Shown: piece after piece, positions 7,759-15,627 of the stretch
Position numbering within the stretch: the stretch's first letter is position 1
Layout of the letters: every line of letters begins with the position of its first letter
Assembly: GCA_024743435.1 (NCBI GenBank)
Contig: JANSWO010000005.1
Coordinates: forward strand, 232,617 to 296,616
Length of the DNA stretch: 64,000 nucleotides
Source: Pseudomonadaceae bacterium
Lineage (GTDB): Bacteria; Pseudomonadota; Gammaproteobacteria; Pseudomonadales; Azotimanducaceae
Reading direction: 5' to 3'
The notes under the pieces: model-generated
Database searches by the model: none
Seen by the model: the letters and a program-made list of their open reading frames with translations, nothing else
What the model was told of the DNA's origin: nothing
Made by a program: the position numbers and the translations under genes

Positions 7759-7894
7759 GGGAACAGGACCAGGTGCCAGGTCCAGGGGACAGGACCAGGT
7801 GCCAGGTCCAGGGGACAGGTCCAAGTGCCAGGTCTAATCACACGGAGCCGGTGCCACCGCCAGATCGTTGGACCTGGCACTTGGTCCTGTCCCC
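7759..7894. mobile_element. Palindromic GGGGACAGG repeat element, copy 2
   Basis: This copy is about 136 bases long, in the same orientation as the one at 3851-3999. It has tandem CAGGTGCCAGGTCCAGGGGA units, then AAGTGCCAGGTC, the same internal ACGGAGCCGG and CACCGCCAGATCGTTGG strings, and the right arm GACCTGGCACTTGG ending in CTGTCCCC. The number of inner tandem units differs from copy 1. The two copies bound the accessory block. Confidence 0.75.
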
Positions 7895-7912
7895 ATCACT
7901 CTTCGCGTCGGA

Positions 7913-7970
7913 GAAAATCGTCTGCCGCTCTCGCGGGGTTCTACGCGCGTCGATCGCTGTGCGATCGACG
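7913..7970. repeat. Dispersed hairpin repeat, copy with GAAAATCGTCTGCC
   Basis: It starts with GAAAATCGTCTGCCGCTCTC and continues into a perfect 10-base stem (CGTCGATCGC / GCGATCGACG, loop TGT). The reverse complement of the first part recurs at about 63711-63738 and 63957-63982, and the hairpin part recurs at 6436-6480. Its nature is unknown; it could be a REP/BIME-type extragenic repeat. Confidence 0.65.
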
Positions 7971-7971
7971 T

Positions 7972-7994
7972 AAAGGGGCGCATTGCGCCCCTTT
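7972..7994 (-). terminator. Terminator after amtB
   Basis: A perfect 10-base stem (AAAGGGGCGC with GCGCCCCTTT) and a 3-base loop lie 22 bases beyond the stop of amtB. The A and T runs at the stem ends allow termination from either side. It also closes the accessory block. Confidence 0.75.
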
Positions 7995-8015
7995 CAGGAG
8001 TTTGGATCGGACCTA

Positions 8016-9266
8016 TCAGTTCTTAGCGAACTCAGGATAGGCTTCGATCCCACACTCAGCGATGTCAGCACCGGACTGCTCTTCCTCTTCGGAGATGCGA
8101 ATACCCATCACCGCTTTCAGGATCAACCAGATCACCAGGCTAGCGCCAAATGTCCAAACGAAGATTGCACCGAGGCCCGTCAGCTGTCCCATGAGGGTTG
8201 CCTCGGGATTCGTCAGCAGCACTGCCAACAATCCCCAGATACCGACCGTGCCGTGTACGGAGATCGCACCAACCGGATCGTCAATCTTGAGCTTGTCGAG
8301 GCCAACAATCGACAGAACAACCAGTACACCGCCGATCATGCCGACGAGCATGGACATCTCGATACTCCCCGTAAGCGGTGATGCGGTAATCGACACCAGC
8401 CCAGCCAGCGCCCCGTTCAGGGCCATGGTCAAATCCGCCTTACCGAACCAAAGCCGAGCAAGCAAAAGAGCCGCAACCAAACCACCACAAGCTGCAATGT
8501 TCGTGTTCACGAACACCTGTGATACGGCGTTCGCCTCATCAACGTTGCTTAGCTTGAGTTCGCTACCGCCGTTAAATCCGAACCAGCCGAACCAGAGGAT
8601 GAACATACCGAGCGTTGCTAACGGCATGTTCGCACCGGGCATCGGATTCACTTCGCCGTTCGGACCGAACTTGCCTTTGCGGGGGCCAAGGACCAGAACA
8701 CCAGCGAGCGCTGCTGCAGCACCACACATGTGCACAATGCCGGAGCCTGCAAAGTCCGAGAATCCTGCGTCCGCCAACGCGCCGCCGCCCCAGGACCATG
8801 CACCTTGAATCGGATAGATGAAGCCTGTCATAACGACGGCGAATGCAAGGAATGCCCAGAGCTTCATGCGCTCTGCAACCGCACCGGAAACAATCGACAT
8901 GGCAGTCGCCACAAAGACCACCTGAAAGAAGTAATCCGATCGTGCGGAATAATAGGTGTCACCGCCCGAGGCGAGGACTTCGTCAGCCGTGTGTTCTGCG
9001 CCGATCCCAAAGCCGAAGCTTGGCAGCCAGCCGGACACGTCCGTGTACATGATGGAGTAGCCAATCACCATGTACATGATGCAGGCGATACTGAACAACG
9101 CGACATTCTTGGTCAGAATCTCGGTTGTATTCTTGGCGCGAACCAGACCCGCTTCCAGCATGGCAAAACCAGGCGCCATGAACATGACGAGCACGCCCAT
9201 AACAAGGAAGTAGAACGTATCTATCGCGTAGTTCGTTTGAGCTAATGTGTTTGCTAGATCTTCCAC
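8016..9266 (-). CDS. amtB: Ammonium transporter
   Basis: This inner-membrane ammonium channel of the Amt/Mep/Rh family conducts ammonium/ammonia for assimilation. The 416-residue protein has about eleven hydrophobic segments. The twin pore histidines are visible in IVHMCGAAAA and ISVHGTVGIWG, and the WFGFNGGSELK segment is typical of Amt proteins. The N-terminus MEDLANTLAQTNYAIDTF has no obvious cleavable signal. The start is a GTG preceded by GGAG at 8 bases. It follows glnK by 33 bases in the usual glnK-amtB order, so the PII protein probably plugs the channel when nitrogen is plentiful. A terminator follows. Confidence 0.95.
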   Translation of the reverse strand: MEDLANTLAQTNYAIDTFYFLVMGVLVMFMAPGFAMLEAGLVRAKNTTEILTKNVALFSIACIMYMVIGYSIMYTDVSGWLPSFGFGIGAEHTADEVLASGGDTYYSARSDYFFQVVFVATAMSIVSGAVAERMKLWAFLAFAVVMTGFIYPIQGAWSWGGGALADAGFSDFAGSGIVHMCGAAAALAGVLVLGPRKGKFGPNGEVNPMPGANMPLATLGMFILWFGWFGFNGGSELKLSNVDEANAVSQVFVNTNIAACGGLVAALLLARLWFGKADLTMALNGALAGLVSITASPLTGSIEMSMLVGMIGGVLVVLSIVGLDKLKIDDPVGAISVHGTVGIWGLLAVLLTNPEATLMGQLTGLGAIFVWTFGASLVIWLILKAVMGIRISEEEEQSGADIAECGIEAYPEFAKN

Positions 9267-9299
9267 AATCTATTCTCCTAATGGTGGGGAGGCGTTGCG

Positions 9300-9647
<348 letters not shown>

Positions 9648-9715
9648 CTAATTTGCGGTTCGGGCCGCTAGACCAACCGGTTGCGAACTCAGCGAGCCGA
9701 GTTCAGCGTTTGGTT

Positions 9716-9735
9716 GGCTGGGCTCACGCCCAGCC
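9716..9735 (-). other. Intercistronic stem-loop
   Basis: Perfect 8-base arms GGCTGGGC and GCCCAGCC surround a TCAC loop in the 144-base gap between the porin and glnK genes. No T-tract follows, so it is more likely an mRNA processing or stabilising hairpin, or a leaky attenuator that sets the porin to glnK ratio, than a strong terminator. Confidence 0.5.
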
Positions 9736-9782
9736 ACTGCAGTCGAGATGTGGAAGATCTCAGCAGCCCGATTCTCGCCTAC

Positions 9783-10520
9783 TTACAAGCTTTTCGATAC
9801 CGACAGCACAATGGTGTCGTCGCACAGCTTGCTGCCGCCGAAACACTCATCCTCGTCGAGGTCTGTGCCAATGAACGCGGCACCGAAATCCAGGCCGCCG
9901 GCACTGGTGCTTACGCCAATGCTGTAATCGATGTAGTCATCACCCGGGTCTTCGCCCATCGCCGGTCCAATGAACGATGCAAATGCCTCGTCGCTATCGA
10001 ACATATTCAGACCAATGTTGGCGTCGAGACTGAAGTTTTCTCCGAGCGGAACTGATACGCCGCCGTACAGGTAGATGAAGGTGTCGGTTTCAGCGAAGTA
10101 GTCGTTTGAATACGCGAACCCGACCGTTGCGATGTTGAACGACAGGCTGCCGTAGATTTCCTGGTAGTCGAGATCCGGGTCAGAATCGTCTTCCGGGTAG
10201 GCGTAATAGATGTAGCCGACGTCATAGCTGATGTCATCGTTGAACGAGCCGCCGTAGCCGAAATACAGATCGGTCTCGATCGCCGCGCCCGAGAACGTGA
10301 CGTTAGAAGCCCAGGTGCCGGCGTAGAAGCCGTTATCCCAGGCGACATCGAAACCACCCTGCACCGCCATTGAGCGATCGCCCTGGGAGATACCGCGGAA
10401 GCGGTAGTCGGTGGCGAACGTTACGTTGCCCGACACTTCTGCGGCAGCAGCCGTCGTCCCGGAAAATGCCAGGCCGCCGAGGGCAACCGCGATAATCATG
10501 ACTTTCTTGATAAGTCCCAT
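9783..10520 (-). CDS. TorF-family putative porin
   Basis: This is a 245-residue outer-membrane protein. A signal peptide (MGLIKKVMIIAVALGGLAFS to the AAAA site) precedes a beta-rich mature chain beginning EVSGNVTFATDYRFRGISQG, which is the hallmark of the family known as TIGR02001/TorF. A C-terminal SVSKSL-type end suits a beta-barrel. Proteins of this family often sit beside PII and Amt genes, as here, so a role in passing small nitrogen compounds through the outer membrane is plausible but unproven. The frame is open 39 codons further upstream, but the ATG at 10520 has a GGAG site and begins the signal peptide. The sigma-54 promoter is about 100 bases upstream. Confidence 0.88.
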   Translation of the reverse strand: MGLIKKVMIIAVALGGLAFSGTTAAAAEVSGNVTFATDYRFRGISQGDRSMAVQGGFDVAWDNGFYAGTWASNVTFSGAAIETDLYFGYGGSFNDDISYDVGYIYYAYPEDDSDPDLDYQEIYGSLSFNIATVGFAYSNDYFAETDTFIYLYGGVSVPLGENFSLDANIGLNMFDSDEAFASFIGPAMGEDPGDDYIDYSIGVSTSAGGLDFGAAFIGTDLDEDECFGGSKLCDDTIVLSVSKSL

Positions 10521-10620
10521 CTTTGAACTCCGTTGTTTGCGCGCCAAGTTCGGCGCGAACTCCTGTTTGATTTCTTGCGCACCCCTTTGCGCGCACCCCC
10601 AAATCGGGTGAAGCTGAGAG

Positions 10621-10637
10621 AGCAGCATTCGTGCCAA
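10621..10637 (-). promoter_or_regulatory. Sigma-54 (-24/-12) promoter of the porin-glnK-amtB operon
   Basis: On the minus strand the sequence TTGGCACGAATGCTGCT has GG and GC separated by exactly 10 bases, matching TGGCACG-N4-TTGCW with one mismatch. It lies about 100 bases before the porin start. The expected start site is near 10610. It implies NtrC-type activation under nitrogen limitation. Confidence 0.8.
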
Positions 10638-10977
10638 GTACCTAAGCCTATGTTTTTATTGTTTTTCTCAAATCAAACAGACAATAGACGCCGTTCCGGT
10701 GCGATTTGTCGCACCAGCAGAAAGCGCAGGCGCTATTTCGGTGCATGCAGTGAGTCAAAGTCGCACGTGGGCGAGCGTGATCAGCCATTGGCAGCCTTCG
10801 CGCGCCGATCTACCATCATTGAACTGGCTTCACACGCGCCTGAAACAACTGGCTGAACGAGCAGGTTGAGGCCCCGAGGGCCTGCAGCTAGCAAGTGCTC
10901 AGCGGGTCCATTCGCGAACTTGAGAATGCAACCGGGTGTGAATTGAGATAACTCGATATCCGACTGGAGAGAACGCC
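10638..10977. other. Intergenic region with a candidate enhancer palindrome
   Basis: I see no gene here. At 10698-10715 there is a perfect inverted repeat, GGTGCGA and TCGCACC around TTTG, about 75 bases upstream of the sigma-54 promoter, a distance that suits an activator site. Its half-sites are in the opposite order from the usual NtrC GCACC-N-GGTGC, so assignment to NtrC is weak. A further GGTGCATGCA follows near 10740. Confidence 0.4.
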
Positions 10978-11247
10978 ATCAGCAACGAATCAAAAGCCTT
11001 CAGCAGCGGCCGCGCACCGGGGCTTGCAGAGCTCTCTTCAGCATTGCTGAATGGAATTGAAAACCTGCTTCCTACAGGCGCCGGCGCGCAGGCGAAGTCC
11101 ATCATCAATCGCCTCATCGATGAAGCGAACCTCGTACCGAAGAGCGAGCTGGACGCCCACCTTGCGCTTGTGAGCCAGCTCAACGAGCGCGTAGGCGAAC
11201 TTGAGAAACGCCTGGAAAACCTGGAAGCACCAGCACCGGGCGACTAA
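10978..11247 (+). CDS. ubiK: UbiK-family accessory factor (possible ATC start)
   Basis: This is a small BMFP-domain protein of the UbiK family, a factor that assists ubiquinone biosynthesis by forming a trimeric coiled coil with the Ubi complex. The C-terminal part (LVPKSELDAHLALVSQLNER followed by a leucine-zipper-like helix) matches the family. The only in-frame ATG/GTG/TTG that leaves an open frame is TTG at 11044, which would give 67 residues and has no ribosome site. A strong GGAG lies 8 bases before an in-frame ATC at 10978, which would give 89 residues, closer to family length. I therefore propose a rare ATC start. It precedes yifB, as in Pseudomonas. Confidence 0.7.
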   Translation: MSNESKAFSSGRAPGLAELSSALLNGIENLLPTGAGAQAKSIINRLIDEANLVPKSELDAHLALVSQLNERVGELEKRLENLEAPAPGD

Positions 11248-11338
11248 CAACGCCTAGGCGGCCCAGTAGCAAACAGAAGCAAACGGATGCAAACGCCGGC
11301 CGCCGCATCACCCACCCAGCCATCCACGGAGAGAAAGA

Positions 11339-12865
11339 ATGGCAGCGCCAAACGGTGCCTGCGTGCGCTCGCGTGCCCAGATTGGTCTGGATGCGCCACT
11401 GATTCGCGTCGAGGCGCACATCCAGAATGTCGGATTGCCTGCGTTTACCCTCGTGGGGCTGCCTGAAGTGGCTGTAAAAGAAGCAAAGGACCGCGTGCGC
11501 AGCGCCATGACGACGAGCGGCTTCGATTTCCCAAGCGGCAGGATCACGGTCAACCTGGCGCCCGCTGACCAACAAAAAGGCGGTTCTCGCTTTGACCTGG
11601 CGATGGCCACCGCCATTCTCGTTGCGTCCGGTCAGCTGCCTCCCGAACGGCTGGAGCAGCTGGAAATGATTGGCGAACTCGGGTTGTTCGGCGACCTTCG
11701 TCGCAGCCCTGGCGCGCTTTGCGCCGCGACCGCGGCGGCCCGGGCCCGCCGGACTTTGGTGTTGCCCTCCAGCGATATGGCGCAGCTTGAGCACTTTGCG
11801 CCTTCCAACGTATTAGCCTGCAGCCATCTCAACGAGGTATGTGAGTTCCTTCGCTATGGACGCGTGCCGGCCACGAGGCGCCGAGCGTCGCCGACACTCG
11901 AGCCGCCCCAATCCAGACAGCCCGCGCTGAGCGATGTGGTCGGCCAGGAGAGTGCGAAACGCGCACTGCGAATCGCTGCGGCCGGCGGCCACCACCTGCT
12001 CATGGTCGGGCCACCCGGTTCAGGCAAGACCATGCTGGCAAGCCGTCTGCCTGGGTTGCTCGGCCGGCTGGATCGCAGACGGGCCCTGGAGGTTGCGCAG
12101 ATTTACTCCATCGGTGATAACCAACCACCACCACCGGGCGAACGACCGTTTCGCGCACCGCACCACAGCGCATCCGCAGCAGCACTCGTGGGTGGCGGCT
12201 CTGTGCCAAAACCGGGTGAGATTACCCTTGCGCACAACGGCGTGCTGTTTCTGGATGAGCTGCCGGAGTTCAAACGATCTGTGTTGGATAACCTGCGCGA
12301 GCCGATGGAATCTCGCTCCATTTCTCTCGCACGCGCTGCCGCCAGAGCCGTCTATCCCGCACGCTTCCAACTGATTGCGGCGATGAACCCATGTCCCGCC
12401 GGGCTTGTCTGCCGGCCAGACAAGTGTCGCTGCGCCCCGCACCAGAAACAGGCGTACCAATCTCGGCTCTCTGGGCCACTGCTCGACCGCATAGACCTGC
12501 ATGTCGCCGTGCCGGCTTTGGCAACCGATGTCATGTTGAACGCCAGCGCGCCCGACGCCGGTACGTTAAGCGCTCAAGACGATGTCCAACTGTGTGAAAA
12601 CGCCCGCCAGCGGGCATTCCAGCGGCAGGGGATGGTTAACGCCGAACTGAGCGGCGAGCAGGCTCAGACGGCCTGCCAATTGTCCCCGCACGGGCGAGAC
12701 GTGCTCACAAAAGCGATTGCAACATTCGACCTGTCGATGCGCTCGGTGCACAAGATATTGCGCATAAGCCGAACCATTGCGGACATGCAGTCCTGCGAGA
12801 AGGTGGCGGACGAGCATCTACTGGAGGCGCTCAGCTACCGAAGCCTGGACTGGCAAAGCAGCTAA
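11339..12865 (+). CDS. comM: YifB/ComM-family AAA+ ATPase
   Basis: This 508-residue Mg-chelatase-like AAA+ protein is homologous to ComM, a hexameric helicase that promotes branch migration during natural transformation. An N-terminal Lon-protease-like ChlI domain (about 1-180) is followed by the AAA+ core with Walker A GPPGSGKT and Walker B VLFLDELPEF. A cysteine cluster (MNPCPAGLVCRPDKCRCAP) and the C-terminal Mg-chelatase domain (about 410-505) complete it. The length is normal. It follows ubiK by 91 bases. Presence of ComM alone does not show competence, and no other competence gene is in the window. Confidence 0.92.
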   Translation: MAAPNGACVRSRAQIGLDAPLIRVEAHIQNVGLPAFTLVGLPEVAVKEAKDRVRSAMTTSGFDFPSGRITVNLAPADQQKGGSRFDLAMATAILVASGQLPPERLEQLEMIGELGLFGDLRRSPGALCAATAAARARRTLVLPSSDMAQLEHFAPSNVLACSHLNEVCEFLRYGRVPATRRRASPTLEPPQSRQPALSDVVGQESAKRALRIAAAGGHHLLMVGPPGSGKTMLASRLPGLLGRLDRRRALEVAQIYSIGDNQPPPPGERPFRAPHHSASAAALVGGGSVPKPGEITLAHNGVLFLDELPEFKRSVLDNLREPMESRSISLARAAARAVYPARFQLIAAMNPCPAGLVCRPDKCRCAPHQKQAYQSRLSGPLLDRIDLHVAVPALATDVMLNASAPDAGTLSAQDDVQLCENARQRAFQRQGMVNAELSGEQAQTACQLSPHGRDVLTKAIATFDLSMRSVHKILRISRTIADMQSCEKVADEHLLEALSYRSLDWQSS

Positions 12866-12888
12866 GGCTGCCTGGGCTGATCACTCAC

Positions 12889-12908
12889 CCGGCGGCGGAG
12901 ACCGCCGG
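12889..12908. terminator. GC-rich stem-loop between convergent genes
   Basis: Arms CCGGCGG and CCGCCGG with a 6-base loop lie 24 bases after the yifB stop, in the 142-base gap before the convergent cytochrome gene. It has no T-tract, so termination is only a possibility. Confidence 0.4.
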
Positions 12909-13007
12909 AACTGACGCATCGCCAGCGTCCAGCTGAGGGCTGAGCTGATTTGAGCTGAGAGTCAGGCTCCACTCGCTCTGAGGTTGCGAGGTTATGAGGC
13001 GGCTGCG

Positions 13008-13442
13008 TTACTCGACGCTACTGACCATGTAGTCCAGAGCGTCACGCAACTCGTCATCGCTGCAGCTGACGCAGCTGCCACCTGCCGGCATGAGGTTGAT
13101 GCCGTTTTTCGTGTGGTCCCACAACGTATCCATACCTTGGGCAAGTCTAGGCTCCCAGTCGGCCGTATCACCCAGCTTCGGTGCGCCGGACACACCCACC
13201 ATGTGGCATGCGAAACAGAAGGTGTCATACACCTCCTGACCAGACATCGGGCCCGAAGAGACTGCGGCAGTTACCGCCTGACCGCAATCATCGCCAGCAC
13301 GACAGATCGCACCGATGGGCGCGAGGCGTTCGCTGATCTCATCGTCAGTTCCCGGCGGCAACGCCAATGCCTGCCAGGCCAGAACACACACAACAGACAG
13401 TGCTGTAAAACCCTTAAGCCCAGACAGACGAGATCGGAACAC
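13008..13442 (-). CDS. Cytochrome c5 family protein
   Basis: This is a 144-residue periplasmic monohaem cytochrome c. A signal peptide (about residues 1-27, ending ALA) is followed by the haem site CFACH, and the sixth ligand is in NLMPAGG. The trailing GGSCVSCSDDELRDALDYM, with its extra cysteine pair, is typical of cytochrome c5. The N-terminal segment APIGAICRAGDDCGQA is also usual for the gammaproteobacterial form. It would carry electrons to a terminal oxidase, possibly the cbb3 enzyme encoded further on. The start is GTG with a GGAG site 8 bases upstream. Confidence 0.9.
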   Translation of the reverse strand: MFRSRLSGLKGFTALSVVCVLAWQALALPPGTDDEISERLAPIGAICRAGDDCGQAVTAAVSSGPMSGQEVYDTFCFACHMVGVSGAPKLGDTADWEPRLAQGMDTLWDHTKNGINLMPAGGSCVSCSDDELRDALDYMVSSVE

Positions 13443-13632
13443 GTTGCTACTCCAAAACTAAAACAGTCGATGCGCACCAACCTGGCAGCGCGCATTCGCG
13501 GCGGCGCATTATATCCCCGGGACCACATCCGGGGCCACCTACGCACTTCATCCGCCATCTAACAAGTCAAAGTGTAGTCCGGCCGTGAAACTTGGCCGCC
13601 CAGGTCGGACAAATCCACACTGAGCAACCGGA

Positions 13633-15576
13633 TCAGCTGATCACGACAAGCTCGAACCCTTCATCCACTCGCGCTCCCGGGGCGCAGTTGATTCGCTCTA
13701 CCCTGCCCGCGGACGGAGCCGTGACCTGGTGCTCCATCTTCATGGCCTCAACGACGACCAGCACATCACCCGCGGCCACCTGATCGCCCTGGGCGACGGC
13801 GACGCTCAACACTTGGCCGGGCATGGGCGATTCAATTTTCCCAGAACCCGCGTCTTGCCGCATTGAACTGACTGCCAACGGATCTACCCGGACAATCGTC
13901 TCGTTGCTGCCGCCGATGCAGATGTGTAGCTGGCCCGCAACCTCGACAACATGAGCTCGAAGCGCTTCCCCGGAGAGCACCATCCGCCGCTCGCACCCAT
14001 CCGCCTCGTATTCCTCAACCTGAACACACAGATCGCCCACCCATAGTTCACGGTCCAACCGGGCACAGCGGAGTTCATCCCCGCGCCAGCCAAGACGCAG
14101 TGTGCTCGATCGCGGCTCGCCGTTAACCTGGAACCCATCCAGCACGCGCCAATGTTGATCGACGGCGCTTGCGCCAGACCGAGAGCCACCGGTCAACTCA
14201 AGCAGAGCGACAAAAGGTGCGAGCTGTTCAGGCTCGGGCAATAGTGCATCACCTGCCCGCTCAATCAGTTTAGTGGTGTAGTCCCCGGCAACGAACGCAT
14301 CGTCCGCAAGCAGGCGTCTTAGAAAGCCCATGTTGTGCTGAACACCGACAATCGCTGAGTTCGCCAGCGCGCGATCGAGCCCGGCTATCGCGGCAGCCCG
14401 GGTCGCGCCAGTCGCGACCACCTTGGCCAGCATCGGATCGTAGTGCATCGAAACGCTGCCACCGGTTTCGACCCCGCTATCAACCCGTACATGATCAGGA
14501 AACGCAACGAGTTGAAGCTCACCCGTGGATGGCAGAAATTTGCGCTGCGGGTTTTCGGCGTAAACGCGCGCCTCGATCGCATGGCCAGAGATAGCAAGCT
14601 CATCCTGAGCAAACGGCAGAGCTTCTCCAGCCGCGACACGCAGCTGCCATTCCACCAGGTCGAGACCGGTGATCGCCTCCGTGACCGGGTGCTCGACCTG
14701 CAGCCGCGTGTTCATCTCCATGAAGAAGAACTCGTCGCCCTCCGCGATGAATTCCACGGTTCCGGCACCGACATAGTCAATTGCGGATGCCGCACGTAGC
14801 GCCGCTGCCGCGAGTTCGCTACGAACATCAGCGCTGATTGACGGGCCTGGCGCTTCCTCAATGACCTTCTGGTGCCGACGCTGGACTGAACAGTCACGCT
14901 CAAACAAGTGCAGCAGATTGCCGTGCTGGTCGCCAAGCACCTGCACTTCGATGTGTTTTGGCTCGGTAAGAAAACGCTCAAGTAAGACTCGATCATCGGC
15001 AAACGACGCAGCGGCCTCTCGCTGCGCAGCGGCGAGCGCAGCGGCAAACTCAGAGGCTTCGTGCACGATACGCATGCCTTTACCACCGCCGCCGGCAGAC
15101 GCCTTGATCAGTAACGGAAAACCAACTTCTTCCGCCCGCGCCGCAAGGCCGGTTGCCGATTGATCGTCGCCAGAGTAACCGGGCACTACCGGCGCCCCCG
15201 CTTGAGCAACGAGGTTTTTGGCTTCTATCTTCGAGCCCATCGCTCGAATGGAATCTGCGCTCGGGCCAACGAATACCGCGCCGGCAGTGGTTACCGCCTC
15301 CGCAAATTCGGCATTTTCTGAGAAGAAGCCATAACCTGGATGCACGGCAGCAGCACCACTTATCTCAATGGCTTCCAGCAAGGCTGGCAGGTTCAGATAA
15401 CTGTCGAGCGCTGGCGCCGGGCCCAGCAGTATGGCCTCATCGGCCAGACGCACGTGCGGTGCTCCCCGGTCAGCCTCTGAATAGACAGCAATCACCCTGA
15501 GCCCCATCGAGCGGGCCGTACGCGCAATGCGGCAAGCGATCTCGCCTCGGTTGGCTATCAGCAACGAATCAAACAT
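13633..15576 (-). CDS. liuD: 3-Methylcrotonyl-CoA carboxylase, biotin-containing subunit
   Basis: This 647-residue biotin carboxylase/biotin carrier subunit loads CO2 onto biotin for carboxylation of an acyl-CoA. It begins FDSLLIANRGEIACRI, has the ATP-grasp glycine-rich loop KASAGGGGKGMRI and the catalytic region MEMNTRLQVEHPVTE. The C-terminal carrier domain has the biotinylation motif EAMKMEH with K613. Together with the carboxyltransferase gene 51 bases upstream it forms a two-subunit enzyme. Methylcrotonyl-CoA (leucine degradation) is the likely substrate because the partner resembles LiuB; propionyl- or geranyl-CoA carboxylase is the alternative. The usual liuA, liuC and liuR neighbours are absent from the window. 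Confidence 0.88.
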   Translation of the reverse strand: MFDSLLIANRGEIACRIARTARSMGLRVIAVYSEADRGAPHVRLADEAILLGPAPALDSYLNLPALLEAIEISGAAAVHPGYGFFSENAEFAEAVTTAGAVFVGPSADSIRAMGSKIEAKNLVAQAGAPVVPGYSGDDQSATGLAARAEEVGFPLLIKASAGGGGKGMRIVHEASEFAAALAAAQREAAASFADDRVLLERFLTEPKHIEVQVLGDQHGNLLHLFERDCSVQRRHQKVIEEAPGPSISADVRSELAAAALRAASAIDYVGAGTVEFIAEGDEFFFMEMNTRLQVEHPVTEAITGLDLVEWQLRVAAGEALPFAQDELAISGHAIEARVYAENPQRKFLPSTGELQLVAFPDHVRVDSGVETGGSVSMHYDPMLAKVVATGATRAAAIAGLDRALANSAIVGVQHNMGFLRRLLADDAFVAGDYTTKLIERAGDALLPEPEQLAPFVALLELTGGSRSGASAVDQHWRVLDGFQVNGEPRSSTLRLGWRGDELRCARLDRELWVGDLCVQVEEYEADGCERRMVLSGEALRAHVVEVAGQLHICIGGSNETIVRVDPLAVSSMRQDAGSGKIESPMPGQVLSVAVAQGDQVAAGDVLVVVEAMKMEHQVTAPSAGRVERINCAPGARVDEGFELVVIS

Positions 15577-15627
15577 TTCTTCGAACCTGCATCTGTGTCT
15601 GGAAGCATCAAGTCGATCGCGAACGCA

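Noticed and set aside
9681..10055. 124-codon open frame overlapping the porin gene
   Set aside because: It lies opposite the porin, which has a signal peptide, ribosome site and family match; this frame has none.
10698..10715. NtrC binding site
   Set aside because: The palindrome has GGTGC and GCACC in reversed order compared with the NtrC consensus, so it is kept only as a generic candidate site.
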